Source: Streptomonospora nanhaiensis
GTDB lineage: Bacteria > Actinomycetota > Actinomycetes > Streptosporangiales > Streptosporangiaceae
Assembly (NCBI RefSeq): GCF_026642255.1
Contig: NZ_CP113264.1
Location: 124,001 to 188,000 of the forward strand
Length of the DNA: 64,000 nt
Reading direction: 5' to 3'
The translations under genes were made by a program, and so were the position numbers. Below are positions 48,555-56,958 of this stretch, piece after piece (the stretch's first letter is position 1; the number at the start of each line of letters is the position of its first letter). Below the pieces are notes generated by a model. That model saw nothing but the letters and a program-made list of their open reading frames with translations, was not told where the DNA came from and made no database searches.

Positions 48555-50150
48555 ATGGCCTTCTCCACCCTCCGCGGTGCACCCGTCCCCCCGCGCGGGC
48601 GCTCCGTCCCCGCGCTCCTCTGCCTCCTCGGCGCCGCCGCGCTGCTGGTCCTCCCCGCCGCGCCCGGCTCCGCCGGGACGGCCCCGCTCACCCCGGGGGC
48701 CGCTCCTCCGGCCCCGTCCCCCGGGGAGGTGGACGCGGTCGTGGAGGAGTACCGCCGCGCCACCGGTCTTCCCGGCGCCGCCGTGGTGATCACCCGCGGC
48801 ACGGAGGTCGTGCACGCCCGCGGGTACGGGACCACCCCGGGCGGCGCCGCCGTCACCGAGCACACGCCCATGGCGGTGGCCTCGCTCAGCAAGTCGGTCA
48901 CCGCGCTGGCGGTCCTCCAGCTGGCCGAGGAGGGGGAGCTCGACCTGGACGACCCGGTGCGGGAGCACCTGCCCGAGTTCACGATGGCCGACCCCCGGGC
49001 GGAGCGGATCACCGTGCGCCAGCTGCTCGACCAGACCTCCGGCATGTCCGACACCGAGTTCGCGTCCTACAGCCGCGGCAGGGACACCCTCACCCTGCGC
49101 GAGTCCGTGGCGGACCTGCGCGGCGCGCGCCTGGCCGCCGAGCCCGGCACGCGCTGGGAGTACCACAACCCGAACTTCCAGGTCGCCGCCCGCCTCGTCG
49201 AGGTGGTCGGCGGCAGGCCCTTCGCCGATCACCTGGAGGCGCGGGTGTTCTCCCCGCTGGGGATGGACGACAGCACCACCGTCGACACGGACCTGGACCT
49301 GCCGTCCGGCGCGCGGGGGCACGTCTCCGTGCTCGGACGCGCGTTCCCCGCGGACGAGCCCCCCGGGTTCGGCAACGGCTCCGGCGGCGTGGTCAGCACC
49401 GCGGCCGACATGGGCGCGTGGCTCGTCGCCCACACCGGCGGCGGGCTGGGGCCGGACGGTGTCCGGATCCTGTCGGAGGAGGGCGTCCGGGCGCTGCACA
49501 CCCCCTCCGCGGCCTCCGGGTCCTACGCCCTGGGGTGGTCGCTGGGGGAGACCGCGTCGGGTTCGCGGGTCGTCGAGCACGGGGGAGACCTGCTCACCGC
49601 GACGGCGCACCAGGCACTGCTGCCCGACAGCGGGTACGGCGTGGCCGTCATGGCCAACACGGGGTCCTCGTGGGGCGGGGCCCACCCCCTGGCCTCCGCG
49701 CTCGTCGAGCTGGTCGACGCGGGCTCCGCACCCGGGCCGCCGACGGGCGCCGGGCCGGTGGCCGTCGACGCGGTCCTCCTGGCCGCGGGAGCCGCCGCCG
49801 TCCCGCTCGCCTGGCGCGGTGTGCGGCGGTCGCGCGACTGGGCCCTCGCGCGCGAGGGCGGCCCCCGGTGGGCGGTGGCGGCGCGCCTGCTGCCCTACGC
49901 GGGGCCGCCGCTGCTCCTGGTGGTCCTGCACGAGGTGGTCGGGTGGCTGTTCCGGGGGAGGGACGTGGCGTGGTTCCAGGTGCCCTATCTCTTCACGTCG
50001 TTCTGGTCGGCGCTCGCCGTGGTCGCCCTGGCCTGCGCGGCCGTCGTCTCGGCGCGGGCGGTCCGCCTCGCGGCGCTGCGCCGCCGGACACGGGGCGGTC
50101 GCGCCGCCGGGGCCGGGCGGGGGGAAGGGGAGGCCGCGTCCGCCGGGTGA
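48555..50150 (+). CDS. Secreted/membrane serine hydrolase (class C beta-lactamase fold)
   Basis: A 531-residue beta-lactamase-fold hydrolase. A signal peptide (SVPALLCLLGAAALLVLPAAPGSAG) leads to an outer domain with the catalytic ASLSKSV (SxxK), YHNPN (YxN) and EHGGD (HxG) motifs. After about residue 395 come three or more membrane helices (AVDAVLLAAGAAAVPLAWRG, LLLVVLHEVVGWLF and ALAVVALACAAVVSARA), so the domain is tethered at the surface. Substrates may be peptides, D-amino-acid esters or lactams; resistance is not implied. Confidence 0.9.
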   Translation: MAFSTLRGAPVPPRGRSVPALLCLLGAAALLVLPAAPGSAGTAPLTPGAAPPAPSPGEVDAVVEEYRRATGLPGAAVVITRGTEVVHARGYGTTPGGAAVTEHTPMAVASLSKSVTALAVLQLAEEGELDLDDPVREHLPEFTMADPRAERITVRQLLDQTSGMSDTEFASYSRGRDTLTLRESVADLRGARLAAEPGTRWEYHNPNFQVAARLVEVVGGRPFADHLEARVFSPLGMDDSTTVDTDLDLPSGARGHVSVLGRAFPADEPPGFGNGSGGVVSTAADMGAWLVAHTGGGLGPDGVRILSEEGVRALHTPSAASGSYALGWSLGETASGSRVVEHGGDLLTATAHQALLPDSGYGVAVMANTGSSWGGAHPLASALVELVDAGSAPGPPTGAGPVAVDAVLLAAGAAAVPLAWRGVRRSRDWALAREGGPRWAVAARLLPYAGPPLLLVVLHEVVGWLFRGRDVAWFQVPYLFTSFWSALAVVALACAAVVSARAVRLAALRRRTRGGRAAGAGRGEGEAASAG

Positions 50151-50316
50151 GACGGCCCGGGGACGCCGAGGGGGCGCGGTCCCGGGGAAGATCCGTCCGA
50201 CCGCTCCGACAGGGGCCGCTGCGGGGCCCTCCGCCCCGACCACGGGGTCGGAGCGGCGCCGGCGGAGCCCGAACCCGGAGCCCGGCCCGGTGTTCGCCGT
50301 GCCCGCCCCGTCCGGC

Positions 50317-51099
50317 TCAGCGGCCGTTCGGCGCGTGCCCGGGGAGGGCGATGGCCGCGTGGGCGGCCACCCTGGCCCGCCGCACCGCGGCGTCCAGCTT
50401 CCGCAGCGCGTCGGACCGCGCCGCCGCCTGACGGGCGTCCATCCCCCGGCCCGACGCCGGCTCGGCCAGCCTCACCACCTTCGCGAGCCGTTCCGCCTGG
50501 GCCGCCACCCGGTGGGCACGGGGCGGGTAGCCGTGCGCCAGCGGCGGCGCCTCGCGGCCCCCCAGGTCGCCCAGCTCCCGGTGCACGCCCGGGGCGAACG
50601 CCGCGATGTCGTCCACGCCCTCCAGGGTCCTGGCGACCTCGATCAGGGTGAGCTTCAGGGTCTGCTCCGCCTCGGCCAGACCGGGAACCTGCGGGGGCGC
50701 CGGGTCGGCCCGATACGGCGCCCACGAAACGCCCACATAGGATGAACCACGCCGGTCGGGGGAGGGCACCATGCCCATCTGCTGGCCGGCGAGCTGCACC
50801 AGCACCCCCTCCTGGGCCTCGATGGCGGCCTGGTTGAGCTCCTTCGGGCCCACGAGCCCGAGGGGGTCGCCCCAGGTCGGCAGGGACAGCCGGAACGCGG
50901 ACAGTCCCAGGCCACGAAGTCGTACCAGTGCCGACCGCAGCGGTACGCCGCTGTCGAAGGGCAGGTCCGCGACAGGTACTGTCCCGATCAGGTTGGGGCC
51001 GCCGCGCCGTTCGACCGCGTCGACGGCGTCGTCGAGCCCGACGTGGCCTGACAGCCAGGCGTTGCCCCAGGCGACGAGTGGTGCGGACGTGAGTTGCAT
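50317..51099 (-). CDS. Conserved actinobacterial hypothetical protein
   Basis: A 260-residue soluble protein. It starts MQLTSAPLVAWGNAWLSGHV and has DAVDAVERRGGPNLI, LRGLGLSAFRLSLPTWGDPLGL and a helical, Arg/Ala-rich C-terminal half. I recall similar proteins beside this ABC ATPase and serB in Streptomyces but know no function. TACCCT 6 nt before the ATG suggests a leaderless transcript. It is divergent from the ABC ATPase with a spacer of 56 bp. Confidence 0.75.
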   Translation of the reverse strand: MQLTSAPLVAWGNAWLSGHVGLDDAVDAVERRGGPNLIGTVPVADLPFDSGVPLRSALVRLRGLGLSAFRLSLPTWGDPLGLVGPKELNQAAIEAQEGVLVQLAGQQMGMVPSPDRRGSSYVGVSWAPYRADPAPPQVPGLAEAEQTLKLTLIEVARTLEGVDDIAAFAPGVHRELGDLGGREAPPLAHGYPPRAHRVAAQAERLAKVVRLAEPASGRGMDARQAAARSDALRKLDAAVRRARVAAHAAIALPGHAPNGR

Positions 51100-51105
51100 T
51101 GCTTC

Positions 51106-51111
51106 AGGGTA
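51106..51111 (-). promoter_or_regulatory. Leaderless -10 element of conserved hypothetical gene
   Basis: TACCCT on the minus strand, 6 nt before the ATG at 51099. Confidence 0.45.
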
Positions 51112-51155
51112 GGTCGGCCCGTGCACCGGCGTGGGGCGTGATGTGAGGGAGGACG

Positions 51156-51941
51156 ATGGACGGGCGGGTTCTGGGCCTGAGCGGGGTCACGGTCCGACGG
51201 GGTGGCGCCACCCTGGTCGACGGCGTGGACTGGTCGGTGCTGGAGGGTGAGCGGTGGGCGGTCCTCGGGCCGAACGGCGCGGGCAAGACGACGCTCCTCA
51301 ACGTGGCGTTCAGCCAGCTGTACCCGACCGCGGGCGACGTGGAGATCCTCGGCGAGCGCCTGGGACGGGTGGACGTCTTCGAGCTGCGGCCCCTGATCGG
51401 CTATGCGGGCGCCTCGGTGGCCTCGCGGATCGAGGCGGGCACCCCCGTCCTCGACATCGTGCTGAGCGCCGCCTACGGGTACGTGGGCCGGTTCCGCGAG
51501 GAGTACGGCAGCCCGGACTACGGCCGCGCCCGCGCGCTGCTGGGCCACTGGGGGGTCGCCGACCTGGCCGACCGGGACTTCCACACCCTGTCCGAGGGCG
51601 AGCGCAAGCGCGTCCTGATCGCCCGCGCGCTGATGGCCGACCCGGAGCTGCTGCTCCTGGACGAGCCCGCCGCGGGTCTGGACCTGGGGGGCCGGGAGGA
51701 CCTGGTGCGCCGCCTGGGCGGGCTGGCCCGCAACGAGTCCGCGCCCGCCCTGGTCGTGGTCTCCCACCACGTGGAGGAGATCCCGGCGGGGTTCACGCAC
51801 GTGCTGCTGCTCCGTGGCGGCGGCGTCGTCCAGGCGGGGCCGATCGAGGAGGTCCTGACCGCCGAGCACCTGTCGGAGACCTTCGGCCTGCCGCTCAAGG
51901 TGGAGCGCGACGGCGACCGCTGGAACGCGCGCGCGGTCTGA
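51156..51941 (+). CDS. Lone ABC transporter ATP-binding protein
   Basis: A 261-residue ABC ATPase. Walker A is GPNGAGKTTLL, the signature LSEGERKRVLIARALMADP, Walker B ELLLLDEPAAGLD, and the switch His is in VVVSHHVEE. LSEGE replaces the common LSGGQ. There is no permease gene beside it; the sequence is closest to ModF/YlmA-type stand-alone ATPases. GGGAGG precedes the ATG. The 289 bp after it (to 52230) contain no gene but an AT-richer tract near 51985-52045 that is a likely promoter for the SPFH gene. Confidence 0.9.
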   Translation: MDGRVLGLSGVTVRRGGATLVDGVDWSVLEGERWAVLGPNGAGKTTLLNVAFSQLYPTAGDVEILGERLGRVDVFELRPLIGYAGASVASRIEAGTPVLDIVLSAAYGYVGRFREEYGSPDYGRARALLGHWGVADLADRDFHTLSEGERKRVLIARALMADPELLLLDEPAAGLDLGGREDLVRRLGGLARNESAPALVVVSHHVEEIPAGFTHVLLLRGGGVVQAGPIEEVLTAEHLSETFGLPLKVERDGDRWNARAV

Positions 51942-52230
51942 CCAGGGCATTCCGAGCGGGAAGTCGCCGATAGGGATTGCGGTAATAACACAAATCGATT
52001 GACCATAAACAGTATTCCTGTCCAGATGTGGTCGCCCCGACGTATATGGGGTAGCGTCAACGGTCGGTGAGCGGATCGCTCCATTTCGGCGCGCTTGGAG
52101 ATCTTCGGGTGGGCGGGTCCGCCGGTGGACGCGGTCCGTCCGCACCGCCTGCCACCCCCGTCAGGAGATCCGGAGCTGCCCAGATGTCGATACTGAACGC
52201 CGCCCCTTGTTCGGAGACCGGGGTGCGCCG

Positions 52231-53154
52231 ATGACCATGATCATCATCGTGGCGCTTTTCGTCGCGGTCCTGTTGCTCATCTTCTGGCGGAGCGTGCGTA
52301 TCGTTCCGCACTCGATGGAGGACGTCGTCGAGCGGTTCGGTAAGTTCCACCGGACCCTGAGCTCGGGTTTCAACGTCGTCATTCCCGGGGTCGACCAGGT
52401 GCGCGAGCGGATCGACCGCCGCGTCCAGGTCGTGAGCTTCCCCCCGCAGTCGGCGATCACCGAGGACAACCTCGCGGTGGAGGTCGACTCGGCCGTCTAC
52501 ATCCGCGTCCGGGACGCCTACAAGGCCACCTACGAGGTCGCGAACTTCATCCAGGCCGTCGAGCAGCTCACCCTGGCCACCCTCCGCAACGTCATCGGCG
52601 GGATGAACCTGGAGGGCACGCTCACCTCCCGCGACGAGATCAACCGCGAGCTCAAGGCGGTGCTGGACGAGGCCACCCGCGACTGGGGCATCGAGATCAG
52701 CCGCATCGAGCTCAAGGGCATCGAGCCGCCGTCCTCCGTGCAGGAGGCGATGGAGATGCAGATGCGCGCCGACCGCGAGAAGCGCGCGCAGCTGCTCAGC
52801 GCCGAGGGCGAGAAGCAGTCCGCCGTGCTGCGCGCCGAGGGCGAGCGTGCGGCGGCGGTGCTGCGGGCCAAGGGTTCGGCCGAGGCCCAGATGCTCACCG
52901 CCAAGGCCGACGCCGACGCCCAGACGCTGCGGGCGCGCGGTGAGGCCGACGCCATCCACATGGTGTTCAAGGCGCTGCACACGAGCCGGGTCGACCCGGA
53001 CGTGCTGGCCTACCAGTACCTCCAGAAGCTGCCCGAGATCGCCAAGGGCGACGCCAACAAGGTCTGGATCGTCCCGTCCGAGATGGGCAGGGCCCTCCAG
53101 GGCGTCGGCACGGCCTTCGACCGGCTCCGCGACGAGGTCGTGCGGGCTCCCTGA
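52231..53154 (+). CDS. SPFH/band 7 protein (stomatin/QmcA-like)
   Basis: A 307-residue membrane scaffold protein. One N-terminal membrane helix (MIIIVALFVAVLLLIFW) precedes the SPFH domain (VERFGKFHRTLSSGFNVVIP through EISRIELKGIEPP) and a coiled coil rich in Ala/Glu (EKRAQLLSAEGEKQSAVLRA). It oligomerises in membrane microdomains and may control membrane proteases. No NfeD partner gene is adjacent. ATG at 52231 is used; 52237 is an alternative. Confidence 0.93.
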   Translation: MTMIIIVALFVAVLLLIFWRSVRIVPHSMEDVVERFGKFHRTLSSGFNVVIPGVDQVRERIDRRVQVVSFPPQSAITEDNLAVEVDSAVYIRVRDAYKATYEVANFIQAVEQLTLATLRNVIGGMNLEGTLTSRDEINRELKAVLDEATRDWGIEISRIELKGIEPPSSVQEAMEMQMRADREKRAQLLSAEGEKQSAVLRAEGERAAAVLRAKGSAEAQMLTAKADADAQTLRARGEADAIHMVFKALHTSRVDPDVLAYQYLQKLPEIAKGDANKVWIVPSEMGRALQGVGTAFDRLRDEVVRAP

Positions 53155-53182
53155 CCCGGGGCCGCCCGGACCCGGCCCTCCT

Positions 53183-53230
53183 CCCCGCCCCGCAGGACGG
53201 CGCTCACGGCGCCCGACCTGCGGGGCGGGG
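53183..53230 (+). terminator. Terminator of SPFH gene
   Basis: A perfect 14-bp stem (53183-53196 with 53217-53230) and 20-nt loop. Confidence 0.7.
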
Positions 53231-53376
53231 CGCGTTCCGGGGCCCGTCGCGCACCGTTCGGCGGGGTCCGGCTATGCCCTGGATCACGTATCCCCGGCGT
53301 GGGGCGCCGATGACCGGCTCTCGTAGTCTGTTGACGCCCTCGACGGTCGGGGAGCGGGATCCGGAAAGCTGGTCGC

Positions 53377-54135
53377 ATGGAACTCTGGGAGGCGGCGGTC
53401 ATCCTGCTGGCCGGTGTGGCGGCCGGCGGGGTCAACGCGATCGCGGGCTCGGGGACCCTGTTCACGTTCCCCGTGCTCCTCGCCCTCGGCTTCCCGCCCG
53501 TCACCGCGACCGTGTCCAACAGCATCGGGCTCGCCCCCGGCACGCTCAGCGGCACCATCGCCTACCGGCGCGAGCTCGCCGGCCAGCGCGGCCGGATCCT
53601 CCGCCTCGGCGGGATGTCGTTCCTCGGCGCGATGACCGGCGCGCTCCTGCTCATCTACCTGCCCGCGGGCGTGTTCGAGTTCGTCGTGCCGTTCATGATC
53701 GGCGGCGCGTGCGTGCTGATCCTGCTCCAGCCGCGGATCACCAAGTGGGCGCGCTCCCGCCGACCGGCCTCCAAGAACGGGGGACCTCTGCTGCCGCTGG
53801 GCGCCTACGCGACCGGCACCTACGGCGGCTACTTCGCCGCGGCCCAGGGGATCATCCTCATCAGCATCCTCGGCGCGTCCCTGGACGACGACCTCCAGCG
53901 GCTCAACGCGCTGAAGAACGCGCTGACCACGATCGCCAACGGCACCGCCGCCGTGTTCTACATCGTGCTGGCCTCGCCGTCGTGGCCGGTGGTCGGCCTC
54001 ATCGCGGCCGGGACCGTCATGGGCGGCTACCTGGGGGCCAACTTCGGCCGCAGGCTCAGCCCGGCGGCCCTGCGCGTGTGCCTGGTCGTCGTCGGGCTGA
54101 CGGCGGCGGTCCAGCTGGTCATGGGCCGGATCTGA
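53377..54135 (+). CDS. TSUP-family (TauE/SafE) exporter
   Basis: A 252-residue membrane protein with about eight helices in two repeats (VAAGGVNAIAGSGTLFTFPVL and the matching GTYGGYFAAAQGIILISIL). The family exports sulfite or organosulfonates or takes up related anions. No sulfur genes are adjacent, so the substrate is unknown. The ATG at 53377 directly starts the first helix (MELWEAAVILLAG). Confidence 0.9.
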   Translation: MELWEAAVILLAGVAAGGVNAIAGSGTLFTFPVLLALGFPPVTATVSNSIGLAPGTLSGTIAYRRELAGQRGRILRLGGMSFLGAMTGALLLIYLPAGVFEFVVPFMIGGACVLILLQPRITKWARSRRPASKNGGPLLPLGAYATGTYGGYFAAAQGIILISILGASLDDDLQRLNALKNALTTIANGTAAVFYIVLASPSWPVVGLIAAGTVMGGYLGANFGRRLSPAALRVCLVVVGLTAAVQLVMGRI

Positions 54136-54204
54136 CCGCTCCCCGTGCCCGGCCGGCCCGCCGTCCGGGCACGGATGCGCGGCGGGGGCTGCCCCGCGGG
54201 GCGC

Positions 54205-54828
54205 TCAGGTGCGGAAGTAGCCGCGCCGGTCGGCGTCGTCGATCAGGGCCGCCGCGTAGGCTCCCAGGGCCTCGGAGCCCTCCTGGATCAGCTTGACCTT
54301 CTCCATGACCTGTGCCCGGGTGATGCCGAACCGGACCCAGGTCCCGCCCTCGTTGTGCCAGTTGGCGAGCATCGGGGACAGCCTGTCCACGGCGCGGGCG
54401 AAGCGGGCCTCGGCGGAGACGCGTGCCTCGAACTCCTCCCAGAGCTCGCGGGCGCGCTCGGCCTGGTCCTCGGGGAGGAGGGGGAAGATGCGGGCCGCCG
54501 CGGCCCGCTCGCGCGCCTCCTGCGTCTCGGAGTTCACCTTGTCGAAGAGGAAGGTGTCCCCGGCGTCGATCTCGACGATGTCGTGGAGCACGAGCATCTC
54601 GACGACGCGGTCGATGTCGGTGCCCTCGGGGGCGTACTCGGCGAAGGTGCGGGCGGAGAGGGCCAGGTGCCAGGAGTGCTCGGCCGAGTTCTCCCGCCGT
54701 GATCCGTCCACCAGCAGGTTCTGCCGCAGGATGCGCTTGAGCTTGTCGACTTCCAGGAGGAAGCGGAGCTGTGCGTTCAACCGCTCGTTGTCGACCCCGC
54801 TGGCAAAGACCGGTGCCGGTTCCGTCAC
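54205..54828 (-). CDS. HD-domain phosphohydrolase (YfbR-like)
   Basis: A 207-residue HD hydrolase. Metal ligands are in RRENSAEHSWHLAL (H...), VLHDIVEIDAGDTF (HD) and a later Asp in ARAVDRLSPML. It most resembles YfbR/HDDC2-type 5'-deoxynucleotidases. The GTG start at 54828 (VTEPAPVFASG) has AGGAGG 9 nt upstream; the long open frame upstream is rejected. It is convergent with the TSUP gene. Confidence 0.9.
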   Translation of the reverse strand: MTEPAPVFASGVDNERLNAQLRFLLEVDKLKRILRQNLLVDGSRRENSAEHSWHLALSARTFAEYAPEGTDIDRVVEMLVLHDIVEIDAGDTFLFDKVNSETQEARERAAAARIFPLLPEDQAERARELWEEFEARVSAEARFARAVDRLSPMLANWHNEGGTWVRFGITRAQVMEKVKLIQEGSEALGAYAAALIDDADRRGYFRT

Positions 54829-55031
54829 GTGGTTCGCCCTCCTGAAGGATGAGTCGAAACGGTCAGGTGGACCGCTCGGTGCGGTCGCCACTGGATGATC
54901 CCATGGAACGCGTACCAACTGTCGCGTCGGCGTACGTCGAGGGGACGCGCGGCGAGGCGGCGGAGTGTACGCGGTGAACGGTCGGCGTGCCCGCGGCCCC
55001 TGCCGGGGGCGTGGCGCCCCGGGGGCCGTGA

Positions 55032-55907
55032 CTAGGCCTCCGCGGATGCCCGGACCTGCGTGGAAGACGTGAGGTGGCGGTGGAACCACTCGGTGAGGGC
55101 CCTGTCGGCGAGTACTCCCGCCGGGGTGGGCCGCCCGGGTTCGAGTCCGGGCTCGGGTCCGATGGCGTGTGCCAGATCGGGCACCACGATGTGACGGAGC
55201 GCATGCTCGGGGGCGTGCCCGGCCAGGGCGTCGCACAGCGCCCCGCCCTGTTCGGGGGCCACGACGTCGTCGAGCCCGCCGTTGACGACCAGCAGGGGGA
55301 CGCGTCCCCGGGAGATCTCGTCGGCCCGGCCGACGAAGTCCAGCCGTGCGCGGGCCTGGAGGGCCCGGTCGGTCCACCTGTAGGGCGTTCCGTCGCGTCG
55401 CGCGCGGGCGGTGACGACCAGGGCCGGGTCCACGACCGGGTTGACGACGGCGGCGGCGCCGACGGGCATGCGGCCCTCGGCAAGGGCGAGCAGGACCGCG
55501 GCGGCCCCGGCCCCCACCCCGGCCAGGCCGACGGGGGCGTCGGTGACGGGGAAGGCCGAGCGCAGCTCGGAGACGGCGGCGCGGAGCTCGGCGGCGGCCT
55601 GCTCCACCACCGGGGCGAACAGGTCGACGAGGTGGTCGCGCTCGCCGCGGCGGTTGACCTCGGGGACGCCGCCCTCGGGCAGCCGGGCGCCGAACAGCGG
55701 CAGCCCGAGGTGGATCCGCCAGGCCGGGAGCGCCGCCATGGGCAGGGTGCCTGCGAGGGAGGCCTCGGCGCGGGGCGGCTCGAAGGCGTGCAGGCCGACG
55801 ACGAGCGGGGCCGGGAGGTCGCCCGTCGCGGGCGGCAGGGCGAGGAAGGGCACCCCCGCGGCGGTTCCGGTGACGGGGCCGGTGAGGGTTCCGGCGTCGG
55901 CTACCAC
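55032..55907 (-). CDS. Alpha/beta-hydrolase-like protein with Gly at nucleophile position
   Basis: A 291-residue protein of the prolyl-oligopeptidase-like hydrolase fold. PLVVGLHAFEPP is the oxyanion strand, an Asp lies in NGGLDDVVAPEQ and a His in PDLAHAIG. The elbow reads LAGVGAGAAAVL: Gly132 is where the catalytic Ser should be. It may be a non-enzymatic ligand-binding relative. The GTG start overlaps the TetR stop by 7 bp (GTGGTAG), so both are coupled, suggesting shared control or that the protein acts on the TetR ligand. Confidence 0.82.
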   Translation of the reverse strand: MVADAGTLTGPVTGTAAGVPFLALPPATGDLPAPLVVGLHAFEPPRAEASLAGTLPMAALPAWRIHLGLPLFGARLPEGGVPEVNRRGERDHLVDLFAPVVEQAAAELRAAVSELRSAFPVTDAPVGLAGVGAGAAAVLLALAEGRMPVGAAAVVNPVVDPALVVTARARRDGTPYRWTDRALQARARLDFVGRADEISRGRVPLLVVNGGLDDVVAPEQGGALCDALAGHAPEHALRHIVVPDLAHAIGPEPGLEPGRPTPAGVLADRALTEWFHRHLTSSTQVRASAEA

Positions 55908-56659
55908 GGGTGGTCGCCCCCGCTGCGCTCGGAGAAGTCGGACAGGTAGCTGCTGACCAGCCGCTTGGCCTCGCCGATGAGCCTGGTGTCGCCGTCGGCG
56001 TCGTCGCGGAAGGCGAGCTTGAGGACGGCGTCGGCGGCCTCGACGGCCACGTGGACGGCCCGGTCGAGTGCGTCGTCGTCGGGGATGCCGGTGACGGAGA
56101 CGATGATCCGGCGCAGGCGGATGGAGATGACGCGGTTGTTGTCGGCCCCGCCGTTGAGGAGGCGGGTGTCGACGATGTCGCCGAAGTGCAGGCTGCGGAA
56201 GCCGGGCACGTGGCGGTGCATGTCGATGTACTCGTCGACGACGGCGTCGACGGCGGCGGTCCAGTGGCTGAACGACGTGTCGGCGATCCGCTCGGTCACC
56301 CGGGCGCCGAACTGGTCGAGGAAGCGCAGGCCCAGCGCCTGGGTGATGGCCTTCTTGTCCGGGAAGAACTGGTAGACGGAACCGATGGCGACCCCGGCCC
56401 GTTCGGCGATCCGTGTGGTGGAGAGGTTGTCGTAGCCGACCTCGTCGAGGAGCTCGGCGCAGCAGTCGAGCATGCGCTGCACTCTGAGCATGCTGCGCTG
56501 CTGGGCCGGAAGTCTCCGGAGGGGGGCCTGCGCGAACGCGAGTTCGTCGTGGGCGACGCCGGCCGGTCCACGGCTCTCGCGCGGCGCGTAGGCGCTCCCG
56601 GCTGGACCGGGGGAGCGTCGCGACCGCGGGGGCGTTGAGCTTCGGGAATTTGTCGTCAC
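55901..56659 (-). CDS. TetR-family regulator
   Basis: A 252-residue regulator. After a 55-residue basic, Pro/Ser-rich N-terminal tail comes the TetR HTH (LLDEVGYDNLSTTRIAERAG and GSVYQFFPDKKAI), then the helical ligand domain. The GTG at 56659 has AGGAG 3 nt upstream, a tight spacing; later starts that remove the tail are possible. A CCGGAA/TTCCGG palindrome 18 bp upstream is a likely self-operator. It is divergent from the aldehyde dehydrogenase gene. Confidence 0.88.
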   Translation of the reverse strand: MTTNSRSSTPPRSRRSPGPAGSAYAPRESRGPAGVAHDELAFAQAPLRRLPAQQRSMLRVQRMLDCCAELLDEVGYDNLSTTRIAERAGVAIGSVYQFFPDKKAITQALGLRFLDQFGARVTERIADTSFSHWTAAVDAVVDEYIDMHRHVPGFRSLHFGDIVDTRLLNGGADNNRVISIRLRRIIVSVTGIPDDDALDRAVHVAVEAADAVLKLAFRDDADGDTRLIGEAKRLVSSYLSDFSERSGGDHPW

Positions 56660-56677
56660 GGCTCCTATGATGCCTTT

Positions 56678-56697
56678 CCGGAATCACCTGGTTCCGG
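56678..56697. promoter_or_regulatory. Putative TetR operator
   Basis: CCGGAA - 8 nt - TTCCGG, extended by TTT/AAA on the flanks with one extra G on the right side. It lies just upstream of the TetR gene in the 299-bp divergent region. Nothing else but promoter sequence is seen there. Confidence 0.5.
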
Positions 56698-56958
56698 GGA
56701 AATTCCAGTTTCGTTCCCCGACCCCTTCCCGTGGTGTCCGGTCCACCTGTGCCGGAGGCGTCGCCCGGGTCCGGGGCGGTGCGGACGGGGGCGCCGGCGC
56801 CGTTCGTCGTGTTCGTCGGTCCGTGTCTGTTTCGCGGCCCGGGGCCGCAGGGGGACCCGGTCGCCTGGGCCGCTCAGGATAGCGCTTTCCAACGGAGGGC
56901 GTGGCATGGTTGGATCAGTGCCCGACGCAGTGCACGCACCCCTCCTGGAGGCTGAGCC

